DNA from: Streptomyces bicolor
GTDB taxonomy: Bacteria > Actinomycetota > Actinomycetes > Streptomycetales > Streptomycetaceae
Length of the DNA: 64,000 nt
Direction: 5' to 3'
Assembly (NCBI RefSeq): GCF_000719285.1
Contig: NZ_JOFS01000022.1
Location: 54,715-118,714, forward strand
A program made the position numbers and the translations under genes. This document shows, piece after piece, positions 1-8,811 of this stretch; positions within the stretch are counted from its first letter, which is position 1; each line of letters opens with the position of its first letter. A model generated the notes under the pieces. It had not been told where the DNA came from. It did no database searches and saw nothing but the letters and a program-made list of their open reading frames with translations.

Positions 1-432
1 CGCGGCCTCCTGGAGACGACCGAGGAGCTCACGCGCCGGTCCCCGGAGGAGCTCGGCGCACTGGACGTGGCAGCTCACCGTCAGGACGTCAACGCCCTCC
101 TGCTGAGGACCAGCGAGCTGGCGCGGGCAGGCGTGCGCGGCCGCAAGAAGGACCGCCGGGGCGCGGACCTGATCGGCGCCCGGCTCAAGGGCGCCGACCT
201 GCGCGGCGCGAACCTGCGCGGTGCCTACCTGATCGCCGCCGACTTGACCGGCGCCGACCTGCGCGGGGCGGACCTCATCGGCGCCGACCTGCGCGACACC
301 GACCTCACCGACGCCGACCTGACCGGCGCCTTCTTCCTGACCCAGCCCCAGCTGAACGCGGCCCGGGGCAGTGCGGGCACCCGGCTGCCCGGCTCAGTCG
401 GCCGCCCGGTGCACTGGACAGCGGAGGTCTGA
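1..432 (+). CDS. Pentapeptide-repeat protein (5' end outside window)
   Basis: The reading frame is open from the first base, so the gene starts upstream of the window. From about position 155 the protein is a run of A(D/N)LxG pentapeptides ([14 protein letters not shown] and similar), which fold into a right-handed quadrilateral beta-helix. About 14 repeats are visible, followed by a short non-repeat tail. The charged stretch before the repeats ([12 protein letters not shown]) is typical of small actinobacterial pentapeptide proteins whose function is unknown; some relatives mimic DNA or bind gyrase. The stop codon lies inside an 18-bp perfect palindrome, and the last 39 bases overlap the 3' end of the convergent P450 gene. 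Confidence 0.85.
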   Translation, partial: RGLLETTEELTRRSPEELGALDVAAHRQDVNALLLRTSELARAGVRGRKKDRRGADLIGARLKGADLRGANLRGAYLIAADLTGADLRGADLIGADLRDTDLTDADLTGAFFLTQPQLNAARGSAGTRLPGSVGRPVHWTAEV

Positions 433-1914
433 GGGCGCGCCCTCAGCGGTGCCGGACGGGACGGGTGGTCCAGGCGCAGGCGTGGCCCGCCGTTCCAGGC
501 CCAGCCGCAGCCCCTCCGGCATCAGCGTCAGTCGCTCCGTCACCCGGAGCCGATAGGCGGGGTCGCCGCGGAACTCGTACCGGCGCAGCAGCAGCCCCAG
601 CACCAGCGTGGCCTCGTGCAGCGCGAACTGGCGCCCGATGCAGGCCCGCGCTCCCGTCCCGAACGGCTTGAAGGTGTGCGGCGGTCGCGTCCGCACGGCC
701 CCCGCCTCGAAGCGGTCCGGGTCGAACCGCCCGGCGTCCGCGCCCCACACCTGTGGATCGCGGTGCAGCATCGCCGTGAGCACCAGCGCCCAGGCGCCCC
801 GCCGCATGGGATGGACCCCGCCGAGCACGGTGTCCTCGCGGGCCTCCCGGGCGAAGGCGGGCGCCGTCGGCCACAGCCGCAGGGACTCGTCGAGTATGCG
901 GCGCACATACCGCAACCTTGCCACCTGGTCGTACGCGGGCGCCTCCGCGTCGCCCCAGACACGGTCCACCTCGTCTCGGGCGCGGGCCGCGACGTCCGGA
1001 TGGCGGGAGAGGTAGTGCAGGGCGAAGGACAGCGCCCCCGAGGTCGTCTCATGACCGGCGACCAGGAAGGTGATCACCTGTCGGCGGACGTTCTGCGCGG
1101 ACAGTCGCTCGCCCGTCTCCGGGTGGGCCGTCTCCAGCATGCGGTCCAGCAGGTCCCCGTCGCCGGGACCGTTCGCCGTGCGGGCGCGGACCAGGTCGTC
1201 GACCGTGCGGTTGAGGTAGGCGATGTCGGCCTCGTTGCGGCGCGCGGATCGCCGTAGCAAGGAAGGCGCCGGTACGGAGTTCAGGCGCTGGGCGTAGGTG
1301 AGCGTGCCCACCATCGCCGTGACGAACGGGTGCGGCCGGTCCCGCTCGAAGGAGCCGAAGTCGTGCCCGAACCCGGTACGCGCGATGGTCTCCAGGGTCA
1401 GCTTGGTCATGTCGCCGGGCACGTCCACCGACCGGCCCGCCGCGAGCTCGCGGTCCCAGTGGGCCATGAGCCGGTCGGCGACGTCCAGCATCATCGGGTG
1501 GTAGCCCGCCATGGCCTCCCGGCTGAACCCCGGCGCGAGCACGTCGTGCGCCAACTGCCAGTTCGGCTCGTGGTTGTACGCCGTGAACAGGCCGTCCCCG
1601 GCGACCGGGCGCAGATTGGCGACCCCGAGCCCGACGTGCTTGGCGAAGCGGGACTCATCCGCCATGTCCGCCGTGAGATCGGCGCCCCACACGAACACGA
1701 ACTCCCTGTTGAACGCCCTGCGCCGGAAGATCGGCCCCAACTGCCGGGCGTGTCGCAGGGAATCCTGGAGCGGCGTACGCCTGCTGGCGCCGAGCACATC
1801 GCCGAGCAGGGGGAGCCGGTGCGGAGGATGCGGTATGCGGTGCAGCTCCGGCCAGCCCTGCTCGGCGCTGCGGAATCCCTTCGGGAGTCCGTTCCCGGTC
1901 GTAGTCCCCACCAT
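394..1914 (-). CDS. Stand-alone CYP102-type cytochrome P450 (fatty-acid hydroxylase-like haem domain)
   Basis: This 506-residue P450 closely resembles the haem domain of Bacillus megaterium BM3 (CYP102). Shared blocks are an N-terminal [21 protein letters not shown] near residue 105, the I-helix AGHETTSG (from about residue 286), the K-helix [12 protein letters not shown], and the haem loop [13 protein letters not shown] with the Cys ligand near residue 425. The protein stops after the haem domain, so the FMN/FAD reductase of BM3 is missing, as known for S. coelicolor CYP102B1. Electrons must therefore come from separate partners. The likely reaction is sub-terminal hydroxylation of fatty acids. 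The ATG at 1914 is preceded by AAGGGAG at good spacing. The gene is divergent from a TetR regulator that probably controls it. Confidence 0.9.
   Translation of the reverse strand: MVGTTTGNGLPKGFRSAEQGWPELHRIPHPPHRLPLLGDVLGASRRTPLQDSLRHARQLGPIFRRRAFNREFVFVWGADLTADMADESRFAKHVGLGVANLRPVAGDGLFTAYNHEPNWQLAHDVLAPGFSREAMAGYHPMMLDVADRLMAHWDRELAAGRSVDVPGDMTKLTLETIARTGFGHDFGSFERDRPHPFVTAMVGTLTYAQRLNSVPAPSLLRRSARRNEADIAYLNRTVDDLVRARTANGPGDGDLLDRMLETAHPETGERLSAQNVRRQVITFLVAGHETTSGALSFALHYLSRHPDVAARARDEVDRVWGDAEAPAYDQVARLRYVRRILDESLRLWPTAPAFAREAREDTVLGGVHPMRRGAWALVLTAMLHRDPQVWGADAGRFDPDRFEAGAVRTRPPHTFKPFGTGARACIGRQFALHEATLVLGLLLRRYEFRGDPAYRLRVTERLTLMPEGLRLGLERRATPAPGPPVPSGTAEGAPSDLRCPVHRAAD
429..446. terminator. 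Palindromic hairpin between convergent genes
   Basis: A perfect 9+9 inverted repeat, CTGAGGGCG/CGCCCTCAG, covers the stop codon of the pentapeptide gene and lies just inside the 3' end of the convergent P450. There is no T-tract. A bidirectional terminator is an inference from its position. Confidence 0.5.
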
Positions 1915-1956
1915 GACGCGATCTCCCTTGATCCAGCGGCAGGTTGAGCTCGTTGT

Positions 1957-2005
1957 ACGTCGGTTCAATAACGCGCCCAGTCTGGTCCCGCTGTTGAATC
2001 CACGT
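1957..2005. promoter_or_regulatory. Imperfect inverted repeat between P450 and tetR
   Basis: Two 12-base arms, ACGTCGGTTCAA (1957..1968) and TTGAATCCACGT (1994..2005), match as an inverted repeat at 10 of 12 positions, with 25 bases between them. They lie between the divergent CYP102-like gene and tetR, so they are a candidate operator pair for the regulator. A TAAAGT box at 2010..2015 sits six bases before the tetR ATG, which has no clear ribosome site, suggesting a leaderless tetR transcript. Confidence 0.35.
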
Positions 2006-2021
2006 CAAGTAAAGTGCGGGC

Positions 2022-2630
2022 ATGGCCGCGAACCAGGGCGAGCGCGCACGCCGCAGGCTCAGCACCGAGGAGCGCCGCGAGCAGCTCCTCACCGTCGGGG
2101 CGAGGCTGTTCTCGGAGAGTCCGTACGACGACGTGTGGATCGAGCAGGTCGCCGAGATCGCAGGCGTTTCGCGAGGGTTGCTGTACCACTACTTCCCGAC
2201 GAAGCGGGACTTCTTCGCGGCCGTCGTCGAGCGGGAGAGCGAGCGCATGCTGCGGATGACGGCCGCCGTGCCCGGGGTCCCGGTGCGCGAGCAACTCGCC
2301 GCGGGGCTCGATACCTATCTGGAGTATGTGCAGGCCCACGCCCACGGCTACCGCGCCTTCCATCGCGCCGACGCGGCCGGTGACCAGGCGGTGCGCAAGG
2401 TCTATCAGCGAGCCCTGGCCGCGCAGGAGAAGCAGATCCTGGCGGCGATGGCGGCGGATCCCGAGTTCGGCCCGGTCTTCGAGAAGCGGCCCGACGTCGG
2501 ACTCGCCGTGCGGGGCTGGCTGGCGTTCACGACCGCCGTGTGTCTGGAGTGGCTGAGGGGTTCGGAGCTGTCCCGGGAGCAGGTGCGCGACCTGTGCGCC
2601 CGCGCTCTGCTGGGTGTCATCTCGGCCTGA
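2022..2630 (+). CDS. TetR-family transcriptional regulator
   Basis: This 202-residue protein has an N-terminal TetR DNA-binding domain at about residues 16-65, seen in RREQLLTVGARLF, followed by the recognition helix region SRGLLYHYFPTKRDFF. The C-terminal two-thirds is an alpha-helical ligand domain with no recognisable signature. It is transcribed divergently from the CYP102-type P450 across about 107 bases. By analogy with other TetR/P450 pairs it is expected to repress that gene and itself, with a fatty acid or similar ligand as a possible inducer; the pairing is inference from layout. No Shine-Dalgarno sequence is visible before the ATG. Confidence 0.88.
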   Translation: MAANQGERARRRLSTEERREQLLTVGARLFSESPYDDVWIEQVAEIAGVSRGLLYHYFPTKRDFFAAVVERESERMLRMTAAVPGVPVREQLAAGLDTYLEYVQAHAHGYRAFHRADAAGDQAVRKVYQRALAAQEKQILAAMAADPEFGPVFEKRPDVGLAVRGWLAFTTAVCLEWLRGSELSREQVRDLCARALLGVISA

Positions 2631-2704
2631 ACACCCCGGACGCCTCCAAAGAGATCGCACAGGATCGCGAGGGCTGGTTGGCGTGCGGCCCGATCTTCGA
2701 TAGG

Positions 2705-2723
2705 TTAGGCAAGGCTTACCTAA
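2705..2723. promoter_or_regulatory. Iron box (DmdR/IdeR-type operator)
   Basis: TTAGGCAAGGCTTACCTAA matches the actinobacterial iron box TTAGGTTAGGCTNACCTAA at nearly every position. The site overlaps the ribosome-binding region (TAAGGAGGT) of the downstream DUF2470 gene. Iron-loaded DmdR1 bound here would be expected to block expression, so the gene should be induced by iron starvation. Confidence 0.75.
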
Positions 2724-2734
2724 GGAGGTATGGG

Positions 2735-3460
2735 ATGGCTGACAGCCAAACCTGGGCGGCCGCGCCTTCCGCGGCGGAACGCGCCCGGTCGGTGCTCGCC
2801 GCCGCGTGGTCCTGCGCGGTGACCGCGGAAGGCTGCCGCGACGAGCTGGTCGGCGCGCACACCGTGACCGAGGACGGCCGCGTCCTGCTGGACGTGCCGG
2901 AGGACAGTGTGCTCGTCACGGCGGCGATCTGCGCCCCCCGCGGAGAGCCGTCCGCCGTCCTGGAGTTCGCCGACGTCGCGCCCGTGCCGGTGCGGGGGCG
3001 GATCCGTTCCCGGCTCTGGCTGTCCGGCTGGTTCGCCCCCGAGGAGGGCAGACTCGCCTTCCACGCGACGCGGGCGGTGCTGCGGCAGCCGTCCGGTGCC
3101 GTGGTCGTCGACCTCGAGGAGTTCGCCGCCGCCGCACCCGACCCGCTGTCCACCGCCGAGGCCCGGCTGCTCACCCACCTCGCCGACTGCCACCCGGACG
3201 CCGTCGAGCGGCTCACCCGCCTCGTCGACTCCGACAGCCTGCACGGCGCCGTCCGCGTCCAGCCCCTCGCCGTCGACCGGCACGGACTGACCCTGCGCAT
3301 CGAGCGTGCCCGCGCCCAGGCCGACGTACGACTGCCGTTCCACCGGCCCGCCGACGACGTCGGACAGCTCACCGAGCGCATGCACATCCTGCTCGCCCAG
3401 GCCAGCGCCGCCTCCTGCCCCCGCGCCCTACAGCGGCAGCGCACAGACGGCGACGGGTGA
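2735..3460 (+). CDS. DUF2470 domain protein, predicted iron-regulated
   Basis: The protein has 241 residues, starting at the ATG that follows AAGGAGGT by a few bases. It has the pattern of DUF2470 proteins: a split-barrel-like N-terminal region (residues 1-130) and a C-terminal block with LLTHLADCHPDAVERL (about residues 150-165), typical of the DUF2470 domain found in haem-utilisation and HugZ-like flavoproteins. The family is linked with haem or iron handling, but a reaction has not been established for these free-standing actinobacterial forms. The iron box immediately upstream fits such a role. Its last 33 bases overlap the convergent lactonase gene. Confidence 0.8.
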   Translation: MADSQTWAAAPSAAERARSVLAAAWSCAVTAEGCRDELVGAHTVTEDGRVLLDVPEDSVLVTAAICAPRGEPSAVLEFADVAPVPVRGRIRSRLWLSGWFAPEEGRLAFHATRAVLRQPSGAVVVDLEEFAAAAPDPLSTAEARLLTHLADCHPDAVERLTRLVDSDSLHGAVRVQPLAVDRHGLTLRIERARAQADVRLPFHRPADDVGQLTERMHILLAQASAASCPRALQRQRTDGDG

Positions 3461-4648
3461 CGCGAACGGCTCGCCGGCCGGCCGCAGTTCACCGCTGTCC
3501 TCGTCGACCCGGAAGACGCTGACGGTGCTCGACCGCTGGTTCGCCGCGAACAGCAGCGTGCCCTCCGGCGAGAGGGCGATCTGCCGCGGGAAGTCCCCGA
3601 ACACCGGCACCGTGTCGAGCAGCTTGAGCCGGGCGCCGTCCGCCTCCACCGCGTAGCGCGCGAGGCTGTTGTGGCCCCGGTTGGCGAGATAGGCGTAGCG
3701 GCCGTTCGGGGTCACCACGATCTGCGCGGGATAGCTGGTGCCGGAGCCCGTGCCCGTGTCCTGCTCCGCGCCGATGGTCAGCCTGCCCGTGCCTGGGTCG
3801 TACGTGCAGACAGTGACGCTGTTGTCGACCTCGTTGGCCAGATACGCGTACCGCCCGCCCGGGTGGAACGTCAGATGACGCGGGCCCGCCCCCGGCTCGG
3901 TCTGCGCCCGCGCGACCTCGGTCAGCGTGCCCGCCTTCTCGTCGAGGCGGTACGTGTACACCGTGTCGGTGCCCAGGTCGACGGCGAGCACATGGCGGCC
4001 GTCGGGGCTGGTGATGAACTGGTGGGCGTGCGGGCTCTCCTGGCCCGGCCCGGGCGCCGGACTGGAGTGCGTGACCAGGCCGGTGCGCTCACCGAGCGCG
4101 CCCGAGGCGTCGATCGGGTGCACGGCCACGCTTCCGGTGCCGTAGTTGGCGCTCAGCAGCCAGCGTCCGCTCGGATGCACCGACAGATGGCAGGGCGCCG
4201 CCCCGCCCGTGCTGCGGCTCCCCAGAACCTTTCGGTCGGCGACGCGCACGGCGGTCACGGCACCGTCCTCGCGCTCGTTGACCGCGTACAGCGTCCGGCC
4301 GTCCGGGTGCAGGGCCAGATACGAGGGATCGTCGACGCCGGTGATCGTCCCGGTGCCGGTGACACGGCCCGTGACCGGGTCGTACGTGGCGAGGCCGATG
4401 CCCTGGCCGCCGCCCTCGACGGAGGTGTAGGTGCCGAGGTAGAGGGGACGCGGGCCGGACGGCTCGCGGCTCTCGGTCCGGGCGCTCTGACGCGGGCCGG
4501 GTGTCGTCGCCTCGGAGGCCGCGCTGCCGGCCGTGTCCGCCGGCGCGGGCGCGTCGTCGCACGCCGTGGTCGCCGGGACCGTGACGCCGGCGGCCGACCC
4601 CGCGAGGGTTCCGACGAATCGGCGCCTGCTCAGCCCACCACTGCCCAT
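3428..4648 (-). CDS. Lactonase-family seven-bladed beta-propeller protein, Tat-exported
   Basis: The protein has 406 residues. A twin-arginine signal (SRRRFVGTLAGSA) is followed by a possible weak lipobox ending at Cys, so it is exported and may be membrane-anchored. The body is the 6-phosphogluconolactonase-like (YbhE/Pgl) propeller, with repeated blades such as PSYLALHPDGRTLYAVNE, CHLSVHPSGRWLLSANYG and PRHLTFHPGGRYAYLANE. Cytosolic members hydrolyse 6-phosphogluconolactone. Exported Streptomyces members probably act on other lactones, so the substrate is uncertain. The ATG at 4648 is preferred over a GTG two codons upstream because TGAGG lies seven bases before it. It is convergent with the DUF2470 gene. 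Confidence 0.85.
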   Translation of the reverse strand: MGSGGLSRRRFVGTLAGSAAGVTVPATTACDDAPAPADTAGSAASEATTPGPRQSARTESREPSGPRPLYLGTYTSVEGGGQGIGLATYDPVTGRVTGTGTITGVDDPSYLALHPDGRTLYAVNEREDGAVTAVRVADRKVLGSRSTGGAAPCHLSVHPSGRWLLSANYGTGSVAVHPIDASGALGERTGLVTHSSPAPGPGQESPHAHQFITSPDGRHVLAVDLGTDTVYTYRLDEKAGTLTEVARAQTEPGAGPRHLTFHPGGRYAYLANEVDNSVTVCTYDPGTGRLTIGAEQDTGTGSGTSYPAQIVVTPNGRYAYLANRGHNSLARYAVEADGARLKLLDTVPVFGDFPRQIALSPEGTLLFAANQRSSTVSVFRVDEDSGELRPAGEPFASPVAVCALPL

Positions 4649-4797
4649 GTCCACACCTCAGGTCGTCGGTCGTCGTGGTCGCGACAGCAACCTTGGCGTG
4701 GATCACCCGCCGAGCACAAGAAGAGCAACGAACGTTGCGCAGGGTGCAATACGACGGGGGTGGCTCTTTATGCCGGGACCTGAGCGCCTCGCGCCGC

Positions 4798-5856
4798 CTA
4801 CCAGTCCCCGTCCTGCACCGGCTTGCCCGGCGCATCTTTCAGCGGCTTCACCTGGCCCGGCGTCGGCGCCTGCCACGGCTCGTGGTCGTCACCGAGCCAG
4901 TCACCGACCGGCTTCACCGCTTCCAGCGTGTCCGCGGGAGCGAGGTCCTCGGCGTCCTGGTCGTAGTAGTCGAACCAGGGCAGCCCCGCGCGCGTGTACG
5001 CGGCCCGGTCCACCGGCGACGGCGGGGGAGCCTCACCGGTGATGCGGCGCCACTCCGGAGGCGTCACCAGATGGACGAAGACCCGGCCGCCGGGGCGGTC
5101 CTCCCAGTCCGAGAGTGGGCGGTCGTCCTCGTAGACCTCCTGCCGCATCGAGCCGCCGACGCCCAGGCCCATCGCCGCGGCGGCCCGGGACCGCAGGCCC
5201 GCCGGAGCCGCGGCGGGCGCCGGGCCCGCGCCCTGGGGAGCCGGTGCCGCCATGGGTATCGCGGCACCGAAGCCACCGGACGGCGCGCCGGCCCACGCCG
5301 ACTCGGCCCGGCGCCGCTCCTGCTCACGCCACTCGGCCAGCCGGGGCTCCTTCAGCGGGAACGACTGCAGCTGTACGCCGCCCCAGACCTCCTCGCCGGT
5401 GACCTGCCCCTCGACGGTCGCGCCCAGCCCCAGCGGCACCGCCACGAACTGGCGGACCGTGCCCTTCCCGGAGTTGATGCCGTCCAGCCAGGGCTGGCGG
5501 GGCAGCACGACGTAGTTCTGCGGTTTGCGGGACAGCCGGTCGCTCCACGGTTTCCCCGAGACCGCGCACACCTTGCCCACCCCGACCTGGAGGGCCGCCG
5601 GCTGCGTGGTGCCGCCGAAGCTGAGCCACATCGCCTCGCGCAGAAACACCGGCAGCATCACCCCGCCGTGCGCCCGCCACGCCTGCGGAACCGTGTCCGG
5701 GTGGTCCGCCACCCGCCGGATCGGGAACTCGCCGAGCCCCGGGGGCAGCGGATGCGTGCCCGACTCCGGCAGCCGCAGGGTACGGATGAACCGCACCGCC
5801 ACACCGCCGGGCAGCCGCAGTGTGTTCCCGTCGATCCGCACGGTCGTGTCGGTCAT
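4798..5856 (-). CDS. Conserved hypothetical protein (352 aa)
   Basis: I do not recognise a named domain. The first 200 residues look like a well-conserved globular region (LRLPESGTHPLPPGLGEFPI, GGVMLPVFLREAMWLSF, KPWSDRLSRKPQNYVVLPRQ). A Pro/Ala/Gly-rich stretch follows at about 200-240, then a second conserved block (RVFVHLVTPPEWRRITGE and PWFDYYD). There is no signal peptide or membrane segment, so it is probably cytosolic. It lies 45 bases downstream of the FUSC-type membrane protein on the same strand, so the two may be co-transcribed. Coding bias is typical of the genome. No function can be given. Confidence 0.7.
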   Translation of the reverse strand: MTDTTVRIDGNTLRLPGGVAVRFIRTLRLPESGTHPLPPGLGEFPIRRVADHPDTVPQAWRAHGGVMLPVFLREAMWLSFGGTTQPAALQVGVGKVCAVSGKPWSDRLSRKPQNYVVLPRQPWLDGINSGKGTVRQFVAVPLGLGATVEGQVTGEEVWGGVQLQSFPLKEPRLAEWREQERRRAESAWAGAPSGGFGAAIPMAAPAPQGAGPAPAAAPAGLRSRAAAAMGLGVGGSMRQEVYEDDRPLSDWEDRPGGRVFVHLVTPPEWRRITGEAPPPSPVDRAAYTRAGLPWFDYYDQDAEDLAPADTLEAVKPVGDWLGDDHEPWQAPTPGQVKPLKDAPGKPVQDGDW

Positions 5857-5901
5857 CGGCCCGCTCCCTCGCTCCAGGCGCCGGCCCGGACCCGGCGTCC
5901 C

Positions 5902-7155
5902 CTACCGAGAACGTCCGCCCATCCCGGTCCGGTTCCGCCACAGCTGCTCCTGAACGCCCATGCGCTCGCGCAGCCGGGTCAGCCGCGGCATCCGCGCGCG
6001 CTGCTCCTGCGACACCCGGTCCAGCTCCTCCAGCAGGCGACGCGAGCGGTGCTCGGTGTCGAGCTCGTCGAGGATGCGGTTCACCTCGGTCAGGACGGCG
6101 CCGAGCAACTGCCAGTGCCGGCTCTCGCGCTCGGCCTCCTCGCGCAGCAGCAGGGCGAGCTTGTCGCGGGTGCCCGATGCCGTGCGCAACTCCGCGGACA
6201 GCCGGGTCTCCGCCGCGTCCGCGTTGCTGCTGACGTGGGTGGTGACCAGGACCGAGAAGCTGACGATCGCGTCGGCGATCTCGGACAGCAACTGGTCGAC
6301 GACGGCGCCCGTCTCCTTCGCGAACAGCGGCTCCGGCTCACGCTCCTTCGCGAGGTCGGTGAACGTGCGGGCGAGCACCCGCAGCACGACCGTGCAGATC
6401 TCCAGCGTGTCCAGTCCGGTGCGCAGCACGACCCGGTGCAGCACGCTGTCGCGCACGCGTGGATTGAGCCGCAGACTGTCCTCGGCCTGCCTGAGCGCCG
6501 CGTCCACCTCGACGATGTCGTGGTCGAGCCGGCGCGCCTCGTGCAGCCGGGCCGCGGCCTGCTCGAACGGTTGGCGTCCGGCGGCCTCCTCACCGATGCG
6601 CAGCATCAACTGCCGCAGCCGGCGGGCCAGTCCCTCCAGCGACTCACCGGCCTCGTCCACCCACACCGGCGGCGCCAGGAGCAGATTGAAGCCGAGCCCG
6701 ACCACCGCGCCGATCAGCGTCTCCAGGATCCGCGCCCACGCCGTGTCCCCGACGGTCGTGACGCCGAGGACCAGCATCGCGCTGATCGCCACTTCGGGTA
6801 CGTACTCGTCGACCCGCACCAGATGGCCGACCGCCAGCGAGGCGACGATCAGCAGCGCCAGGCTCCACCAGGTCAGGCCGACCAGGAGGCTGAAGGCGAT
6901 GGCGACCACGACGCCGGCCACCACGGAGTTCACCCGGCGGATGCCGTTGGTGAGCGTGGCGTACAGGGTGACCTGGACGACCAGCAGCGCGGTCAGGGGC
7001 GCGGTGAGCGGGGCCTGCTCCGGACTCAGGCGCAGCGCGATGACGTAGGCGATCGTCGCCGCGGCCGCCGACCGCAGCGTCTGGACCACCACGGGATCCC
7101 GGCGCAGCTTCCCGAGCCGCTCCTGGAACGCCGTTCCCTCACGTGCCTCTCGCAT
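5902..7155 (-). CDS. FUSC-family (aromatic acid exporter-like) membrane protein
   Basis: The protein has 417 residues. After a short cytoplasmic start there are about six hydrophobic segments between residues 30 and 165 (SAAAATIAYVIAL, APLTALLVVQVTLYATL, VVAGVVVAIAFSLLVGL, LALLIVASLAVGHL, VAISAMLVLGV, ILETLIGAVVGLGFNLLL). A long cytoplasmic helical domain rich in Arg, Glu and Leu follows to the C-terminus. This is the FUSC/ArAE half-transporter layout; relatives export hydroxylated aromatic acids, but the substrate here is not determinable. The ATG at 7155 is chosen over upstream in-frame codons because it follows AAGGGAA and starts the conserved region. It is divergent from the erythromycin-esterase-like gene. 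Confidence 0.8.
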   Translation of the reverse strand: MREAREGTAFQERLGKLRRDPVVVQTLRSAAAATIAYVIALRLSPEQAPLTAPLTALLVVQVTLYATLTNGIRRVNSVVAGVVVAIAFSLLVGLTWWSLALLIVASLAVGHLVRVDEYVPEVAISAMLVLGVTTVGDTAWARILETLIGAVVGLGFNLLLAPPVWVDEAGESLEGLARRLRQLMLRIGEEAAGRQPFEQAAARLHEARRLDHDIVEVDAALRQAEDSLRLNPRVRDSVLHRVVLRTGLDTLEICTVVLRVLARTFTDLAKEREPEPLFAKETGAVVDQLLSEIADAIVSFSVLVTTHVSSNADAAETRLSAELRTASGTRDKLALLLREEAERESRHWQLLGAVLTEVNRILDELDTEHRSRRLLEELDRVSQEQRARMPRLTRLRERMGVQEQLWRNRTGMGGRSR

Positions 7156-7196
7156 CCTTGCGCTGTTCCCTTTCCACAGATGCCTCCAACACACAG

Positions 7197-7221
7197 CTTG
7201 CGGACCGTAACGGTCCGCAAG
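7197..7221. promoter_or_regulatory. 25-bp near-perfect palindrome in divergent intergenic region
   Basis: Arms CTTGCGGACCGT and ACGGTCCGCAAG pair perfectly around one central A. The site lies 42 bases upstream of the FUSC-type gene start and about 200 bases before the divergent erythromycin-esterase-like gene. A long palindrome without a T-tract in a divergent promoter region suggests an operator, though an RNA hairpin in the FUSC leader is also possible. Confidence 0.5.
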
Positions 7222-7421
7222 AGACCCCAGAGTGATCGCAGCGGCGGGAGTACGGCAAGGGGGCGGTGTGGTGATCGTGGACACCCGCGCGCGGCCGGGC
7301 GGTCATCGGCCCGGGCCTGCGCTTCGATCGGCCGGATCCACGGCTCCGATCGGTCCGGGACTGAAGAAAACCCCCGCCGTCACCCCGAGGTTGTCCGCAC
7401 CCGGGGACGGAGGACCGCCGT

Positions 7422-8795
7422 ATGGTTCCCGTCCGCCCGGAGCGCAAGCCTTGGATCATGAATCGGCATCGGACCGGACTACTGCTGACCCTGTTCATCA
7501 TCCTCGCCGCCCTGACGACCGGCATCCCGGCAACGGCGGCATCATCCTCCACTACGGTCGTCGAGTCACTGGACCGCGCCGCGCACCCGCTGAGGACCGT
7601 CGAACCGGGCGGCGACACCGGCGATCTGCGGCCCCTGGACCGGATGATCGGCCAGGCCCGGGTCGTCGGCCTGGGCGAGGCCACCCACGGCTCGCACGAC
7701 TTCTTCGCCCTCAAGGACCGAGTCTTCCGCCACCTCGTCGAGGAGAAGGGCTTTCGCACCTTCGCCCTGGAGGCCCCCTGGAGCACGGGTGCGCGCCTCA
7801 ACGACTACGTGGTGCACGGCAAGGGCGACCCCCGGCGCGTCATGCGCGAGGAGTTCCAGCGCGACTACCTGTGGTGGAACAACACGGACTATCTGCGGCT
7901 CGTCGAGTGGATGCGGGCGTACAACGTGCGGCATCCCGATGACCCCGTTCGCTTCATGGCCGACGACATCGCCTGGACCGGGCCCGAGCTGTACGACGCC
8001 GTCGAGGCGTACGCGGCCGGTGCCCGCCCCGAGCTGAGCGCCCGCCTCGCCGAGCTGTACCGCGGACTGCGGCCGACCGTGCAGACCGGCGCGTACATCG
8101 AGCAGTACCTGCGGCTGCCGTACGCCGAGCGTGAGGAGCGGGCGGAGCGCACGGGGGAGGCGCTTCGGCTGCTGGCGGGGCGGGCCCCTGGTTCCGACCG
8201 CCGCCAGGCGTACGACCTGGCCCTCCAGCAGGCGAGGGTGATTGACCAGACCGCCCGGCAGTACGCCTTCGACTTCGAGGACCCCGCGCAGATCGCCGCG
8301 GCCATGCGCTACCGCGACGGGGCGATGGCCGCCAACGTGGTGTGGTGGCAGCGGCACACCGGCACCAAGGTGCTGCTGTCGGCGCACAACAACCACGTCG
8401 GCTATGTGCCGGAGGAGCCCGCCGCGAACCCGAAGGTGCAGGGCGCGTTCCTGCGGGAGAGCCTCGGCGCGGGCTATGTGAGCGTCGGCCTGACCTTCGA
8501 TCGCGGCTCCTTCAACGCCACTGGCCCGGACGACGAGCTCATCCGCCGCTGGACGCTGGGTCCGGCGGACCCGGCCGGCAACGAGCGGACCCTGGACCGG
8601 GTGCGGTACCGCGACCACCTGCTCGACCTGCGGTCCGTCGGAGCACCGGCCGACGGCTGGCTTCGGCGGGCACGGCCGACGCGGAGCATCGGCACCGCGT
8701 ACCCGGACGGCCCGCACGACATCGCGCTCGCCCGCAACTACGACGTCCTGATCCATCTCCACCGAGTGGAGGCGTCGACGCTGCGGGACCGGTGA
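7422..8795 (+). CDS. Secreted erythromycin esterase-family protein
   Basis: The protein has 457 residues. It has an N-terminal signal peptide (TGLLLTLFIILAALTTG, cleavage likely after ATAA), then an erythromycin esterase (EreA/B-like) domain. Visible family motifs are GLGEATHGSHDFF, which carries the catalytic Glu and His, the block TFALEAPWS, and AHNNHVGYV near residue 325. EreA and EreB open the macrolactone of 14-membered macrolides; most Streptomyces homologues are uncharacterised, so macrolide resistance should not be assumed. The ATG at 7422 follows GGAGG at eight bases. An internal ATG at 7458 would give a more standard signal peptide. The gene ends in a hairpin shared with the convergent FBP gene. 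Confidence 0.85.
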   Translation: MVPVRPERKPWIMNRHRTGLLLTLFIILAALTTGIPATAASSSTTVVESLDRAAHPLRTVEPGGDTGDLRPLDRMIGQARVVGLGEATHGSHDFFALKDRVFRHLVEEKGFRTFALEAPWSTGARLNDYVVHGKGDPRRVMREEFQRDYLWWNNTDYLRLVEWMRAYNVRHPDDPVRFMADDIAWTGPELYDAVEAYAAGARPELSARLAELYRGLRPTVQTGAYIEQYLRLPYAEREERAERTGEALRLLAGRAPGSDRRQAYDLALQQARVIDQTARQYAFDFEDPAQIAAAMRYRDGAMAANVVWWQRHTGTKVLLSAHNNHVGYVPEEPAANPKVQGAFLRESLGAGYVSVGLTFDRGSFNATGPDDELIRRWTLGPADPAGNERTLDRVRYRDHLLDLRSVGAPADGWLRRARPTRSIGTAYPDGPHDIALARNYDVLIHLHRVEASTLRDR

Positions 8796-8811
8796 GGGCG
8801 CCGCCGCCCTC
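8794..8811. terminator. Hairpin between convergent genes
   Basis: GAGGGCG and CGCCCTC form a 7-bp stem with a 4-base loop between the esterase-like and FBP stop codons. The position suggests a bidirectional terminator. There is no T-tract. Confidence 0.45.

Noticed and set aside
4675..7461. A 928-codon open frame on the plus strand opposite the hypothetical and FUSC-type genes
   Set aside because: Composition is Arg/Gln/His/Pro-rich without any domain, and it is antisense to two genes with family signatures and ribosome sites; typical GC-rich shadow.
7422..8795. Calling the erythromycin-esterase-like gene a macrolide resistance gene
   Set aside because: The motifs support the family only. 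It is exported, and most such homologues have no known macrolide activity.
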